Below are positions 8,436 to 16,624 of a DNA stretch of 64,000 nt, one piece after another. The stretch lies in NCBI RefSeq assembly GCF_001570945.1, contig NZ_BCSQ01000001.1, forward strand, positions 86,080 through 150,079, in the 5' to 3' direction. The first letter of the stretch is position 1; each line of letters begins with the position of its first letter. The notes under the pieces are model-generated. The model searched no databases. It saw nothing but the letters and a program-made list of their open reading frames with translations, and was not told the DNA's origin. The position numbers and the translations under genes are program-made. The DNA is from Janibacter anophelis NBRC 107843. Its GTDB lineage: Bacteria > Actinomycetota > Actinomycetes > Actinomycetales > Dermatophilaceae.

Positions 8436-9887
8436 TCAGACCGCGGGGAAGACCGGCGGGTGGACCTTGGCCATCTCCTCGAGGACGCGCACGACCTGGC
8501 AGGAGTAGCCGAACTCGTTGTCGTACCAGACGTACATGACGACGCGGTCGCCCGCGGTGATCGTCGCCCGGCCGTCGACGATGCCGGCGTGGCGGTTGCC
8601 GACGAAGTCGGTGGAGACGACCTCGGGGCTGTCGATGTAGTCGAGCTGCTTGTGCAGGTCGCCGTACAGCGAGGCCTCGCGCAGGAAGTCGTTGAGCGCG
8701 TCCCGCTCGACGGCCTGCTCGAGGGTGAGGTTGAGGATGGCCATCGACACGTCGGGGGTGGGGACGCGCACCGAGTTGCCGGTCAGCTTGCCCTCGAGCT
8801 CGGGCAGCGCCTTGGAGACGGCCTTGGCCGCACCGGTCTCGGTGAGCACCATGTTGAGCGCGGCGGAGCGGCCACGGCGCTCGCCCTTGTGGAAGTTGTC
8901 GATGAGGTTCTGGTCGTTGGTGAAGGCGTGGACCGTCTCGATGTGGCCGCCGACGATGCCGTACTCGTCGTTGATGACCTTGAGCGCGGGCACGATCGCG
9001 TTGGTCGTGCACGACGCCGCGGTGACGACCTTGTCGTCGTCGCCGATCATCTCGTCGTTGATGCCGCTGACGATGTTGGGCAGACCACCCTTGCCCGGCG
9101 CGGTGAGCAGCACGCGGGAGACGCCGGGGCACTGCAGGTGCTGCGACAGGCCCTCCTTGTCGCGCCACTTGCCGGTGTTGTCGACGACGATCGCGTCCTG
9201 GATGCCGTACTGGGTGTAGTCGACGCTCGACGGGTCGTCGGAGTAGATGACCTGGATGAGGGTGCCGTTGGCGAGGATCGTGTTGGCCTCCTCGTCGACG
9301 GTGATCGTGCCGTCGAAGGAGCCGTGGACCGAGTCGCGGCGCAGCAGGCTGGCGCGCTTGGACAGGTCGTTGTCGGCACCGCGGCGCACGACGATGGCGC
9401 GCAGGCGCAGCCCGTGGCCGGTGCCGGCGTGCTCGATGAGGATGCGGGCCAGCAGGCGGCCGATGCGACCGAAGCCGTAGAGCACGACGTCGGTGCTCGG
9501 CATGTCGTCGCCACCGTGCTTGCCGACGACGTCGGCGAGCTCGGCGCGCAGGAAGTCCTCGAGGGACTGGTCGGCGCCGGCCTCGAGGCGGCGGCGGTGC
9601 AGTCGCGCGATGTCGACGGACGCCGGGCCCGGGTCCAGCGCGGTGAGTGCCTCGAGCATGGGCAGGGTGTCGTCGACGTTGAGCTCGATGTCGACCCGGC
9701 GGGCGAACCGGTGCGCCTTGAGGATGTCGGTCGAGGACTGCCCGAGGAGGGTGCGGCCGTGGACCGACGTCACGACGCCGAACTCGCGGTACAGGCGGCC
9801 CACCACGGGGATCATCGCCTCGGCCTTGGCCTGTCGGTCGGCCCACTCGGCCAGGTGCTCGTCTGCTGCGGTGCGCTGGGTCGTCAT
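8436..9887 (-). CDS. gap: Glyceraldehyde-3-phosphate dehydrogenase, long (GapB/GapX-like) form
   Basis: 483-residue GAPDH. An N-terminal extension of about 130 residues precedes the NAD(P)-binding domain (VVLYGFGRIGRLLARILIEH). The catalytic domain carries ASCTTNAIVPALKVI with the active-site Cys near residue 292, and the C-terminal block NEFGYSCQVVRV. The 480-residue class with this extension matches Corynebacterium GapB (GapX), which acts mainly in the gluconeogenic direction in that genus. The start at 9887 is the first ATG after a clear intergenic gap. It is monocistronic, with a hairpin terminator just downstream. Confidence 0.93.
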   Translation of the reverse strand: MTTQRTAADEHLAEWADRQAKAEAMIPVVGRLYREFGVVTSVHGRTLLGQSSTDILKAHRFARRVDIELNVDDTLPMLEALTALDPGPASVDIARLHRRRLEAGADQSLEDFLRAELADVVGKHGGDDMPSTDVVLYGFGRIGRLLARILIEHAGTGHGLRLRAIVVRRGADNDLSKRASLLRRDSVHGSFDGTITVDEEANTILANGTLIQVIYSDDPSSVDYTQYGIQDAIVVDNTGKWRDKEGLSQHLQCPGVSRVLLTAPGKGGLPNIVSGINDEMIGDDDKVVTAASCTTNAIVPALKVINDEYGIVGGHIETVHAFTNDQNLIDNFHKGERRGRSAALNMVLTETGAAKAVSKALPELEGKLTGNSVRVPTPDVSMAILNLTLEQAVERDALNDFLREASLYGDLHKQLDYIDSPEVVSTDFVGNRHAGIVDGRATITAGDRVVMYVWYDNEFGYSCQVVRVLEEMAKVHPPVFPAV

Positions 9888-9966
9888 GGGCCCTCAGATT
9901 AGTCGGTCGCCGCGATGTCGCCGAAGCCGGTCCCGCCCGCGGAACCCATCCGGTGACCCCGGTCTC

Positions 9967-10001
9967 ACCCGCGCATCCCCCCGGGCGGATGCGCGCTCGG
10001 G
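9967..10001 (-). terminator. Hairpin GCGCATCC...GGATGCGC, also a dispersed repeat
   Basis: Inverted repeat (GCGCATCC at 9971, GGATGCGC at 9987) immediately beyond the stop of the sucrase/ferredoxin-like gene. It closely matches the triple repeat at 13989-14104 (GCGCATCTCCCCGGGG... then GCGCGCTCGGG), so it is both a likely terminator and a member of a repeat family. Confidence 0.65.
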
Positions 10002-10889
10002 TCAGGCGGTGGTGACCGTGTAGATCGCCTGCACCTTGGCGCCACCCGAGCAGGTGAGCCGGTGCGGCTGGCTCATCGTGCGCACGACGGAGCGAAGGGA
10101 GCTTCGCCCGCCCGCGTCGACGCGCACCGTCCACGCGTCGTCACCGGTCGCCTCGACGTGGGGTGGCGCGATGTCGGGCAGCCGCACGTCGGGGTCACTG
10201 CCGAGCACGTCGTGCACCGCCGCCTGCGCGGCGGGGTGCCAGGAGCAGCGGCCACGCCACCGGTCGAGGTCGACCCGGCCGTCGAAGTGGTCGAGCACTA
10301 CCTGGGCCGCGACGTCGCCGTCGAGCCGGCCGTACTGCGAACCCTCCGGCAGGAGGACGACATTGCCGGCGAAGCGGTCTCCGCCCAGGTGGGTCGTCTC
10401 CCACACCGCACCGGGCAGGGCGTCGTCGAGCACGGCGGCGACGACGCGTCCGTCGATGGCGCAGCAGACGTCCTTGCGGCCGTGCGTGCACACGAGCACC
10501 AGCGGCTCGCTCGTCGGGTCGGGTAGGTCGTCGAAGCGCGCTGCCAGCTCGACGAGGTCCTCTGGCCGCTGCCAGCTCGCCCGGCCGACGAGCCCGCGGC
10601 GGACGTCGACGAGGAAGACCGGCTCCCCGTCGGCCTCGACGAGCTCGCCCTCCAGCCGGCCGTGCCGCCGGATGAGCTGCAGGCGGGCACCGAAGCGGCC
10701 CATGGCGGCCGACAGCTCCTCCGCGACGTCGGCGATGCCAGCAGCCTCGATCGGCTTGGCCGGCCAGGGGCCCGGGTGGGCCACGACCATCCAGTAGCGG
10801 GCGGGCACGGCCGTGCCCACCGGGACGTCGCCGCGCGCGAGGGCGGCGAGCGAGCACCGGAACCGCTCGGTGTCGGGGGACGCGCTCAC
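10002..10889 (-). CDS. Sucrase/ferredoxin-like family protein
   Basis: 295-residue protein of the Suc_Fer-like family, which has a thioredoxin-like ferredoxin fold. The signature region reads LVCTHGRKDVCCAIDGR followed by WETTHLGGDRFAGNVVLLPEG and QYGRL, matching the Cys and HxGGxRF blocks of the family. The clustered cysteines suggest an iron-sulfur or thiol redox role, but the biochemical function is not established. It starts 10 bp after the stop of the upstream cupin gene and is likely co-transcribed with it. A repeat-type hairpin lies immediately after its stop. Confidence 0.85.
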   Translation of the reverse strand: MSASPDTERFRCSLAALARGDVPVGTAVPARYWMVVAHPGPWPAKPIEAAGIADVAEELSAAMGRFGARLQLIRRHGRLEGELVEADGEPVFLVDVRRGLVGRASWQRPEDLVELAARFDDLPDPTSEPLVLVCTHGRKDVCCAIDGRVVAAVLDDALPGAVWETTHLGGDRFAGNVVLLPEGSQYGRLDGDVAAQVVLDHFDGRVDLDRWRGRCSWHPAAQAAVHDVLGSDPDVRLPDIAPPHVEATGDDAWTVRVDAGGRSSLRSVVRTMSQPHRLTCSGGAKVQAIYTVTTA

Positions 10890-10899
10890 GCTCGCGACC

Positions 10900-12159
10900 C
10901 TACGCGGGCGGACGCGGAGCGGGGACCGCGACCCCGGCGACGACGAGCCGTCGGGTCAGCTGCGGGTCGAGCACGGCGGGCTCGTCGGCCGTGAGCCAGT
11001 CGGTCACGACCTCGGCCTCGCTCGGGTCGAGGGCCAGCCGCCCCGCGCGGCTGACGAGCAGCGCCCCCTCCGGGGACGGTTCGACCCGTGCCCTCAGGTG
11101 CGCCCGGGGCGCGACGGCCAGACCCTCCGGCCCGTCGGCGAGCGACTCGACGGTCGCCACCGGCGAGATCGGCGCCGGTCGCTGGGCGGCGCGCGCCCGT
11201 GCGGCGAGCCGGTCGACCACCACGGCCTCGTCGACGGCGGCGACCGCCTCGAGCAGGGCGGCGCGCACGGCCGCGAGGTCGTCGGCGAGGTCCGCGGGGT
11301 CCGCGACGTCCACGCCGGGGCGCAGGGAGGTGCGCTGGTCCGGGCGGGCGGCGACCGCCCTTCGTGCCTCGTCCAAGACGGCCTCGGCGAGGTGCCCGCG
11401 GTGCCACACGTGCACACCGACGGTCAGGTGCGTGCTCACGCCGCCGAGCGCGGTGGCCGAGTGCAACCACCCACGGGGGATGTAGAGCACGTCGCCGGGG
11501 CGCAGGGTCACCTCGAGGTGCGCCTCGCCCTCGGCGGCCTCCGCGACGGCGTCGCGTCGGTCCTGCCACGGCTGGTCGCGAAGGGGGTCGACGTGGACCG
11601 GGCGGTGCAGGTGCCAGTGCTTGTCGCCGCCGGTCTGGAGGACGAAGACGTCGTGGACGTCGTAGTGCGCGGCGAACCCGCGGCTCTGCGGCGGGGTCAC
11701 GTAGGCGTTGACCTGGACCGGGTGCCCGAGGTCGGCGGCCAGGTCCTGGGCGAAGCGGAGCACCGGCGGATGGGTGCGGTGCAGGCCCTGCAGGACGAGC
11801 GTGTGCCCGTCCGCGAAGAGTCGCAGCAGCGCGGTGTCGTCGAGCTGGTCGGTCACCCCCGCGCCGACCCCGCCGCCCCGGGTGAACTCACCGTCCGCGA
11901 GGGTCTGCCCGTCGCGTGCGACGCGGAGGAAGGGGGCCCGCAGCCCGTGCAGGGAGAGGAGTTCGTCGACGGCCGCGGTGTCGAGCAGGTCGACAAACCC
12001 CGCACCCCGGGACATCGTGCCCTGCGGCCAGAGGGTCTGCGCCGGAACGTGCCGGGGCTCCCTGCCCCAGGCCGTGGCGAACTCCTGCGGCCCGAGGTCG
12101 GTGATGCGGCGGAGGCCGGTGCACCGCGGGGGTGCACCGGCCTCGTGGGGGTCGATCAC
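10900..12159 (-). CDS. JmjC/cupin-type oxygenase (ribosomal oxygenase-like, Cupin_4)
   Basis: 419-residue Fe(II)/2-oxoglutarate oxygenase-like protein. The jelly-roll carries HYDVHDVFVLQTGGDKHWHL (metal HxD plus the strand with Lys/His) and GDVLYIPRGWLHSA (distal His), the pattern of Cupin_4/ROX proteins that hydroxylate ribosomal proteins in E. coli (YcfD/RoxA) and animals. A C-terminal winged-helix-like part follows (DEPAVLDPQLTRRLVVAGV). It starts with GTG directly abutting the TGA of the upstream repeat protein, implying translational coupling. The substrate is unproven, since family members also hydroxylate other proteins. Confidence 0.85.
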   Translation of the reverse strand: MIDPHEAGAPPRCTGLRRITDLGPQEFATAWGREPRHVPAQTLWPQGTMSRGAGFVDLLDTAAVDELLSLHGLRAPFLRVARDGQTLADGEFTRGGGVGAGVTDQLDDTALLRLFADGHTLVLQGLHRTHPPVLRFAQDLAADLGHPVQVNAYVTPPQSRGFAAHYDVHDVFVLQTGGDKHWHLHRPVHVDPLRDQPWQDRRDAVAEAAEGEAHLEVTLRPGDVLYIPRGWLHSATALGGVSTHLTVGVHVWHRGHLAEAVLDEARRAVAARPDQRTSLRPGVDVADPADLADDLAAVRAALLEAVAAVDEAVVVDRLAARARAAQRPAPISPVATVESLADGPEGLAVAPRAHLRARVEPSPEGALLVSRAGRLALDPSEAEVVTDWLTADEPAVLDPQLTRRLVVAGVAVPAPRPPA

Positions 12160-12510
12160 TCAGAGACCGCGCTCGGTCGGCGTCGCTCCGCCGTCCGCGC
12201 CACCGTCACCAGCGGCACCATCGCCAGCAGCGCCGTCCGCGCCACCGTCACCGGCCGCGCCATCTCCGGCGGCACCGTCCGCGCCACCGTCACCGGCCGC
12301 GCCATCTCCGGCGGCACCGTCCGCGCCACCGTCACCAGCTGCACCATCGCCAGCGGCACCGTCCGCGCCACCGTCACCAGCGGCACCATCGCCAGCAGCG
12401 CCGTCCGCGCCACCGTCACCGGCTGCGCCATCGGACTGCGGGGCCCCGGTCGGCACGCCGCCGATGGCCTCCTCGGGCAGGTCTGGGGTCTCGTTCGGAG
12501 GCTGCGTCAT
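12160..12510 (-). CDS. Low-complexity Gly/Ala/Asp repeat protein
   Basis: 116-residue acidic protein. A normal N-terminus (MTQPPNETPDLPEEAIGGVP) is followed by repeats of a 14-residue unit (AAGDGGADGAAGDG-like) and a short tail. ATG 12510 is chosen because GGAGAAG lies at Shine-Dalgarno distance; an upstream in-frame ATG at 12540 has none. The TGA abuts the GTG of the cupin oxygenase gene. No known domain is seen. The composition suggests an unstructured, acidic linker-like peptide. One other minus-strand frame and the plus-strand frames are also open because the repeat unit is a multiple of three, but they lack a start signal. Confidence 0.6.
   Translation of the reverse strand: MTQPPNETPDLPEEAIGGVPTGAPQSDGAAGDGGADGAAGDGAAGDGGADGAAGDGAAGDGGADGAAGDGAAGDGGADGAAGDGAAGDGGADGAAGDGAAGDGGADGGATPTERGL
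12191..12436. repeat. Six tandem 42-bp repeats (coding)
   Basis: The 20-bp core CCGTCCGCGCCACCGTCACC begins at 12191, 12233, 12275, 12317, 12359 and 12401, giving an exact period of 42 bp (14 codons). The other half of the unit varies slightly. The array encodes the Gly/Ala/Asp repeats on the minus strand and is probably length-variable between strains. Confidence 0.95.
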
Positions 12511-12658
12511 GTGCTTCTCCTTCTCGTGGGTGTGGGACACGACACGTGACCCGTACCCCCTTCCTAGCGGACGATGCCTCCCGGGGGAAGCCCTCGACGC
12601 CGTGGCTTGGCACGTCGTGATGAAACACCTTGCGGCTCAAGCGGTTACTGTCGATCGC

Positions 12659-13954
12659 ATGAGTGACAACGAGACCCGCGAGTTCGACATCGTGCTCGTC
12701 GGGGCCACCGGATTCGTCGGTCGGCTCACCGCCGCACACCTGCGCGACCACGCGCCCGAGGGCGTGCGCATCGCCCTGGCCGGGCGCTCGCGCGAGCGCC
12801 TCGACACCCTCGCTGCGGAGCTCGGCGGCGCTGCGGCGCAGTGGCCCCGCATCGTCATCGACGTCGCCGACCCGGCCGCATGCAGCGACCTGGTCTCCCG
12901 CACCCGGGTGCTCACCACCACGGTCGGCCCCTACGCCGTGTACGGCGGCGAGCTGGTCAAGGCGTGCGCGATGGCCGGCACCCACTACGCCGACCTGACC
13001 GGTGAGGTCCTCTTCGTCCGCGACACCGCGGAGTCCTTCCACGAGGTCGCCCAGCGGTCCGGTGCACGGATCGTCCACTCCTGCGGCTTCGACTCCATCC
13101 CCTCCGACCTCGGGGTCTGGGAGACCGCCCGGGTCGCCGAGGAGGAGGGCGCCGGCACGCTCACCGACACGGTGCTCTTCGTCCGCAAGTTGAAGGGTGG
13201 CCTGTCCGGCGGCACCATCGACTCGATGCGCAAGCAGGCGATCGCCGCCCGCGAGTCGGTCGAGGACCGCCGAGCCATCGCCGACCCCTACGGCCTGAGC
13301 CCCGACCGCGCCGCCGAGCCGACCAAGGCCGACCGCGTCGACCACCAGGCCGAGGACGGTCCCTCCGGCGCGCTGCGCTCCGCCGTGCGCGGCCTGCGCT
13401 CGCGGATGCCGGTGCGCCGCACCGAGGACGGCCACTGGACCGGCCCCTTCGTCATGGCCTCGTACAACACGCGCGTGGTGCGCCGCAGCAATGCCCTGCT
13501 GGGGTGGCGCTACGGCCGCGCCTTCCGCTATCACGAGGTGACCGACTTCGGGTCCCGGGCGAAGTCCCCCTTCGTCGCCACCGGCACCACGCTGGGCCTG
13601 CTCGGGCTCGTCGCCGGGATGGCCTTCGGTCCGACCCGCTCGGCCCTCGACCGGTTCCTGCCGGCCCCGGGCGAGGGACCGGATGAGGAGCGTCGGGTCA
13701 ACGGCCGTTTCGTCCTCGAGGTGGTCGCCGGCACCACGAGCGGCGCCAAGTACGCGACCACGGTCGGCGCCGACGCCGACCCGGGCTACAACGGCACGGC
13801 GATCATGCTCGGCCAGGCCGCCCTCTGCCTCGCCGAGGACGACCTCGACAGTGCCGGCGGCGTCATCACCCCCGCCGTCGCCATGGCCGCCCCGCTCATC
13901 GAGCGACTGCGAGCGCACGACTTCACGATCACGACCCGCCGCTGCCCCGACTGA
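12659..13954 (+). CDS. Saccharopine dehydrogenase-like / trans-acting enoyl reductase family protein
   Basis: 431-residue NAD(P)-binding protein. The Rossmann start is FDIVLVGATGFVGRLTAAHL (about residues 9-28), then ALAGRSRERL and a strictly family-like block GPYAVYGGELVKACAMAGTHYADLTGE, as in the mycobacterial Rv2953-type trans-acting enoyl reductase and saccharopine dehydrogenase-like proteins. The C-terminal half is a hydrophobic-rich lipid-type domain. The ATG follows a likely promoter at 12630-12655 (TTGCGG ... TTACTG). The substrate is unknown; in mycobacteria the relative works on phenolic glycolipid and DIM precursors. It is monocistronic and followed by a triple repeat element. Confidence 0.83.
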   Translation: MSDNETREFDIVLVGATGFVGRLTAAHLRDHAPEGVRIALAGRSRERLDTLAAELGGAAAQWPRIVIDVADPAACSDLVSRTRVLTTTVGPYAVYGGELVKACAMAGTHYADLTGEVLFVRDTAESFHEVAQRSGARIVHSCGFDSIPSDLGVWETARVAEEEGAGTLTDTVLFVRKLKGGLSGGTIDSMRKQAIAARESVEDRRAIADPYGLSPDRAAEPTKADRVDHQAEDGPSGALRSAVRGLRSRMPVRRTEDGHWTGPFVMASYNTRVVRRSNALLGWRYGRAFRYHEVTDFGSRAKSPFVATGTTLGLLGLVAGMAFGPTRSALDRFLPAPGEGPDEERRVNGRFVLEVVAGTTSGAKYATTVGADADPGYNGTAIMLGQAALCLAEDDLDSAGGVITPAVAMAAPLIERLRAHDFTITTRRCPD

Positions 13955-13988
13955 CCGGCCCACCCGCGCGACCGGGACCGCCAAGAAA

Positions 13989-14104
13989 CGCGCATCTCCC
14001 CGGGGAAATGCGCGCCGAGGGTCGCCAGAGCGCGCATCTCCCCGGGGAAATGCACGCCGAGGGTCGCCAGAGCGCGCATCTCCCCGGGGAAATGCGCGCT
14101 CGGG
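13989..14104. repeat. Three tandem 42-bp palindromic units
   Basis: Units start at 13989, 14031 and 14073 (the last truncated to 32 bp). Each opens with a palindrome CGCATCTCCCCGGGGAAATG centred on CCCCGGGG and continues GCGCGCCGAGGGTCGCCAGAG. The last copy ends GCGCGCTCGGG like the element at 9970-10001. It sits between the convergent enoyl-reductase-like and GNAT genes and would form three consecutive hairpins in either transcript. Confidence 0.9.
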
Positions 14105-14110
14105 GGCGGG

Positions 14111-15217
14111 TCAGTCGTCCGAGGCCTCGTCCAGACGCGCCTGCGGGACGGGCGCGTCACTGCCTTCGGCGACGACGTCGCGGTGCCAGGACTCGGTGCA
14201 GTAGCGGGTGACCCAGCCCATCGACTCGTAGAGCCCGTCGGCACCCGTCGGGCTGTCGGCGTCGACCTCGAGCGAGACCCGGTTGCGGCCGCGCTGGGCC
14301 GTGTCGGCCAGGACCGCGTGCAGCAGCGACTTGGCCACGCCACGTCCGCGGGCGAGTCGGTGCACGCCGATGTAGTCGATGTAGGTGCCGTGCTCACCGG
14401 AGGCGTCCTCGGGCAGGACCGCGGCCGCGACCGCGCCACCGGGGACCCACTGGCCCTCGACCTCGATGTCGGCGATCCACCAGTGGTCCCACCGGTGCCC
14501 GGGGGCCTCGCGCAGTCGGGCGAGGAACTCCGGGAAGGACTCGCGGTAGGAGTTGAAGTGGTCCGCGAAGGACTCCTCGATCATCCGGTAGACCGCCTGC
14601 AGGTCCGCCGCGACGGGGGTGCCGTCCTCGTGGCGCGAGACCTGCCGCACGACGACGCCCTCGCGCGCGTGCGTCGTCGCGAGGTCGGCATCGCCCTCCT
14701 GGACCGGCCGGCTCATCTGCAGCCAAGTGCGGGCATGGGTGAAGCCGTAGTCCTCGAGCAGGCACCGCAACCGGTCGTCGTCCTCGTGTACCGACACATC
14801 CAGCCGGGTACCGCCGAGACCCCGCCCGCGGGTGATGCGGAGCGCGACGTCCTCGGCCCAGGAGAGCAGGGAGGGGGCCAGCCGGTCCTCGACCTCCCCG
14901 CCGAGCTGGGGGTCGGTCGTCAGGTCGATGTTGCTGCGGCCGGCGGCACGGTCGTGGACGCGCGCCCACACCTTGATGATCCCCGTCGGGTCGAGCACGA
15001 CGACCTGTCGTCGCGTCCACGAGGCCTCGCCCACGGCCTCGCTCGCGATGAGCTCGTCCTCCACCGCGCCGGAGCCGTCGACGGCCTTCTTCGCCTCGGA
15101 GACGAGCGCGATGAGCTCGTCGACGTCGCCCTCGTCGGGCACGCGACTGGTCCAGCCCTCCGGCAGGTCGTCGGGGACGATGGGCAGGAAACCGGTCTGC
15201 GCGTTGGATCCGCTCAC
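14111..15217 (-). CDS. GNAT family N-acetyltransferase, tandem-domain
   Basis: 368-residue protein with two acetyltransferase-fold halves. The N-terminal half (about 1-175) is degenerate. The C-terminal half carries the acetyl-CoA motif GVHRLARGRGVAKSLLHAVL (about residues 290-310), then NRVSLEVDADSPTGADGLYESMGW, typical of the MshD/mycothiol synthase-like tandem GNAT arrangement. The GTG start at 15217 overlaps the stop of the lipoprotein gene (GTGA), so a longer reading was rejected. It is the last gene of the crotonase-lipoprotein-GNAT operon. The substrate is unknown. Confidence 0.85.
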   Translation of the reverse strand: MSGSNAQTGFLPIVPDDLPEGWTSRVPDEGDVDELIALVSEAKKAVDGSGAVEDELIASEAVGEASWTRRQVVVLDPTGIIKVWARVHDRAAGRSNIDLTTDPQLGGEVEDRLAPSLLSWAEDVALRITRGRGLGGTRLDVSVHEDDDRLRCLLEDYGFTHARTWLQMSRPVQEGDADLATTHAREGVVVRQVSRHEDGTPVAADLQAVYRMIEESFADHFNSYRESFPEFLARLREAPGHRWDHWWIADIEVEGQWVPGGAVAAAVLPEDASGEHGTYIDYIGVHRLARGRGVAKSLLHAVLADTAQRGRNRVSLEVDADSPTGADGLYESMGWVTRYCTESWHRDVVAEGSDAPVPQARLDEASDD

Positions 15218-15735
15218 TGGGCGTCCTCCTCGATCGTGGTGAGCAACTCCGTGAGCATGTCGGAGACCTCGGACGCGGAGTACCCCTCGTCGGCCGCGAC
15301 CACGTACGTCACACCGTCGAGGTCGGCGAGGCACTGCCAGGTCCCCTGGAGCTCTCCGCAGACGTGATCACCGATCGTCACGTTCTCCTCGTACGCCGCC
15401 GTCCGGTCCGGACTCCCGTGGACCGCGGCCGCCTGGATCAGGTCGCCCTCCTCGTTGCGGTAGACGGCGACCGAGTCGGTGGCGCGCAGCCGCTCCCACT
15501 CACCGAAGGAGGCAGGGAGGTCCTCGGGCGCCGGGATGCGCGAGCTCGGGCTGGCCGTGGTGGAGGTCGTCCTCGGCCCGGAGGAGGTCGACGACGGGGA
15601 GGTGGTCATGGACGTGGTGGTCATCGAGGGGGCAGGCTCCGCCGTCTCCGACGACGTGTCACCCGAGCCCGAGGAGCAGGCGGCCACGCCGCTCACGAGG
15701 GCAGCCACCGCGACCCACCGACCGACGCGGCTCAC
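15214..15735 (-). CDS. Secreted lipoprotein with Ser/Thr-rich linker and two-Cys domain
   Basis: 173-residue lipoprotein. The signal peptide runs VGRWVAVAALVSGVAAC with a lipobox-type VAAC, then a Ser/Thr-rich linker (about 25-65) and a C-terminal domain starting LPASFGEWERL that contains two Cys (GDHVCGELQGTWQC) and DGVTYVVAA. The same C-terminal domain plan is present in the separate gene at 16625-17371, so the two are paralogues. It starts at GTG 15735 overlapping the crotonase stop, and ends overlapping the GNAT start. It is probably anchored on the outer face of the membrane. No named family was recognised. Confidence 0.78.
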   Translation of the reverse strand: MSRVGRWVAVAALVSGVAACSSGSGDTSSETAEPAPSMTTTSMTTSPSSTSSGPRTTSTTASPSSRIPAPEDLPASFGEWERLRATDSVAVYRNEEGDLIQAAAVHGSPDRTAAYEENVTIGDHVCGELQGTWQCLADLDGVTYVVAADEGYSASEVSDMLTELLTTIEEDAQ

Positions 15736-16541
15736 GGGACGAGCCGGCGCTGACGGGGCAGGAACTCCGGCTGCGCCTTGCGCGCGTTGGCCGCCCGGGC
15801 CCTCGCGGCGTTGGGCCCGAAGAGCAGGGGCAGCTGCTCCCATCGCTCCCGGGCGAAGGTGTGCCGGGCCCCACGGGTCCACGTGCCGTCGAAGAGCCGC
15901 TTGGTCGCCGCGAGCGCGTCGGGCGAGCGGGTCGCCAGCTGCTCGGCGAGGTCGAGCGCCGCGGCCACCGGGTCGTCGGCCACCTCGGTGACCAGCCCGA
16001 GCTCGTGCGCCCGAGTGCCGGAGATCTTGTCGGCGGTCATCGTCAGCCGCTTGGCGACGTCGATGCCGACGAGCTCGGAGAGCGCGTGCACCCCGGACAT
16101 GTCGGGGATGATCCCCCACCTGCCCTCGAGGACCGACCACGTCGCGTCGGGGTGGCTGATCCGGAAGTCCGCGCCGAGGGCGATCTGCAGGCCGCCGCCG
16201 AGGCAGTGTCCGTTCACCGCGGCGATGACGGGGACGGGCAGCCGGCGGAAGGCCCACGGGGCCTCCTGGAAGGTGTTGGTCCCCCGCCACGGGCGCGGGA
16301 CGAAGCGCCGCATGATGCCGGCGGGCTCCTTCATCGCCGAGCCGAAGTCGAGGCCCGCGCAGAAGGAGTCCCCCTCGCCGGAGATGATGACGGCCCGCAA
16401 CCGGCGGTCCGATCGCAGGCCGTGCGCCGTGGCCGCGAGGTCGTCGAGCATCTCGAGGGTCAGCGCGTTGAGCTTGTCCGGGCGGGCCAGGCGGACGTGG
16501 GCGATCCCGTCCTGGATGGTCGTCGTGATGTGCCGGGGCAT
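15732..16541 (-). CDS. Enoyl-CoA hydratase/isomerase family protein (crotonase)
   Basis: 269-residue crotonase. The oxyanion-hole blocks are present: SGEGDSFCAGLDFGSAM (about residues 54-70) and PVIAAVNGHCLGGGLQIALGAD (about 103-124). Asp rather than Glu follows in the usual first catalytic region (ISHPDATWSVLEGRWGIIPD), a substitution seen in isomerase or other crotonase subclasses, so hydratase activity is not certain. It is the first gene of a tightly overlapped operon with the lipoprotein and the tandem GNAT. The C-terminal tail is Arg-rich. Confidence 0.88.
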   Translation of the reverse strand: MPRHITTTIQDGIAHVRLARPDKLNALTLEMLDDLAATAHGLRSDRRLRAVIISGEGDSFCAGLDFGSAMKEPAGIMRRFVPRPWRGTNTFQEAPWAFRRLPVPVIAAVNGHCLGGGLQIALGADFRISHPDATWSVLEGRWGIIPDMSGVHALSELVGIDVAKRLTMTADKISGTRAHELGLVTEVADDPVAAALDLAEQLATRSPDALAATKRLFDGTWTRGARHTFARERWEQLPLLFGPNAARARAANARKAQPEFLPRQRRLVP

Positions 16542-16572
16542 GCGGGACAGCCTAATTCCGCCCGGGGACGAC

Positions 16573-16604
16573 GGAAGGGCCTCGTCGCAGGACGAGACCC
16601 TTCC
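16573..16604 (-). terminator. Hairpin terminator
   Basis: GGAAGGGcCTCGTC and GACGAGacCCTTCC form a stem with a GCAG loop, 21 bp beyond the stop of the minus-strand gene at 16625 and ahead of the crotonase gene. Confidence 0.75.
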
Positions 16605-16624
16605 GTAGTGGTGCGAGCGGTGGA

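Noticed and set aside
12156..12431. Alternative minus-strand frame (about 91 codons) over the 42-bp array
   Set aside because: The repeat length keeps several frames open. Only the Gly/Ala/Asp frame has a ribosome site and abuts the next gene.
12191..12436. CRISPR-like impression from regularly spaced repeats
   Set aside because: Units are directly adjacent with a 42-bp period, coding in frame, with no unique spacers and no cas genes.
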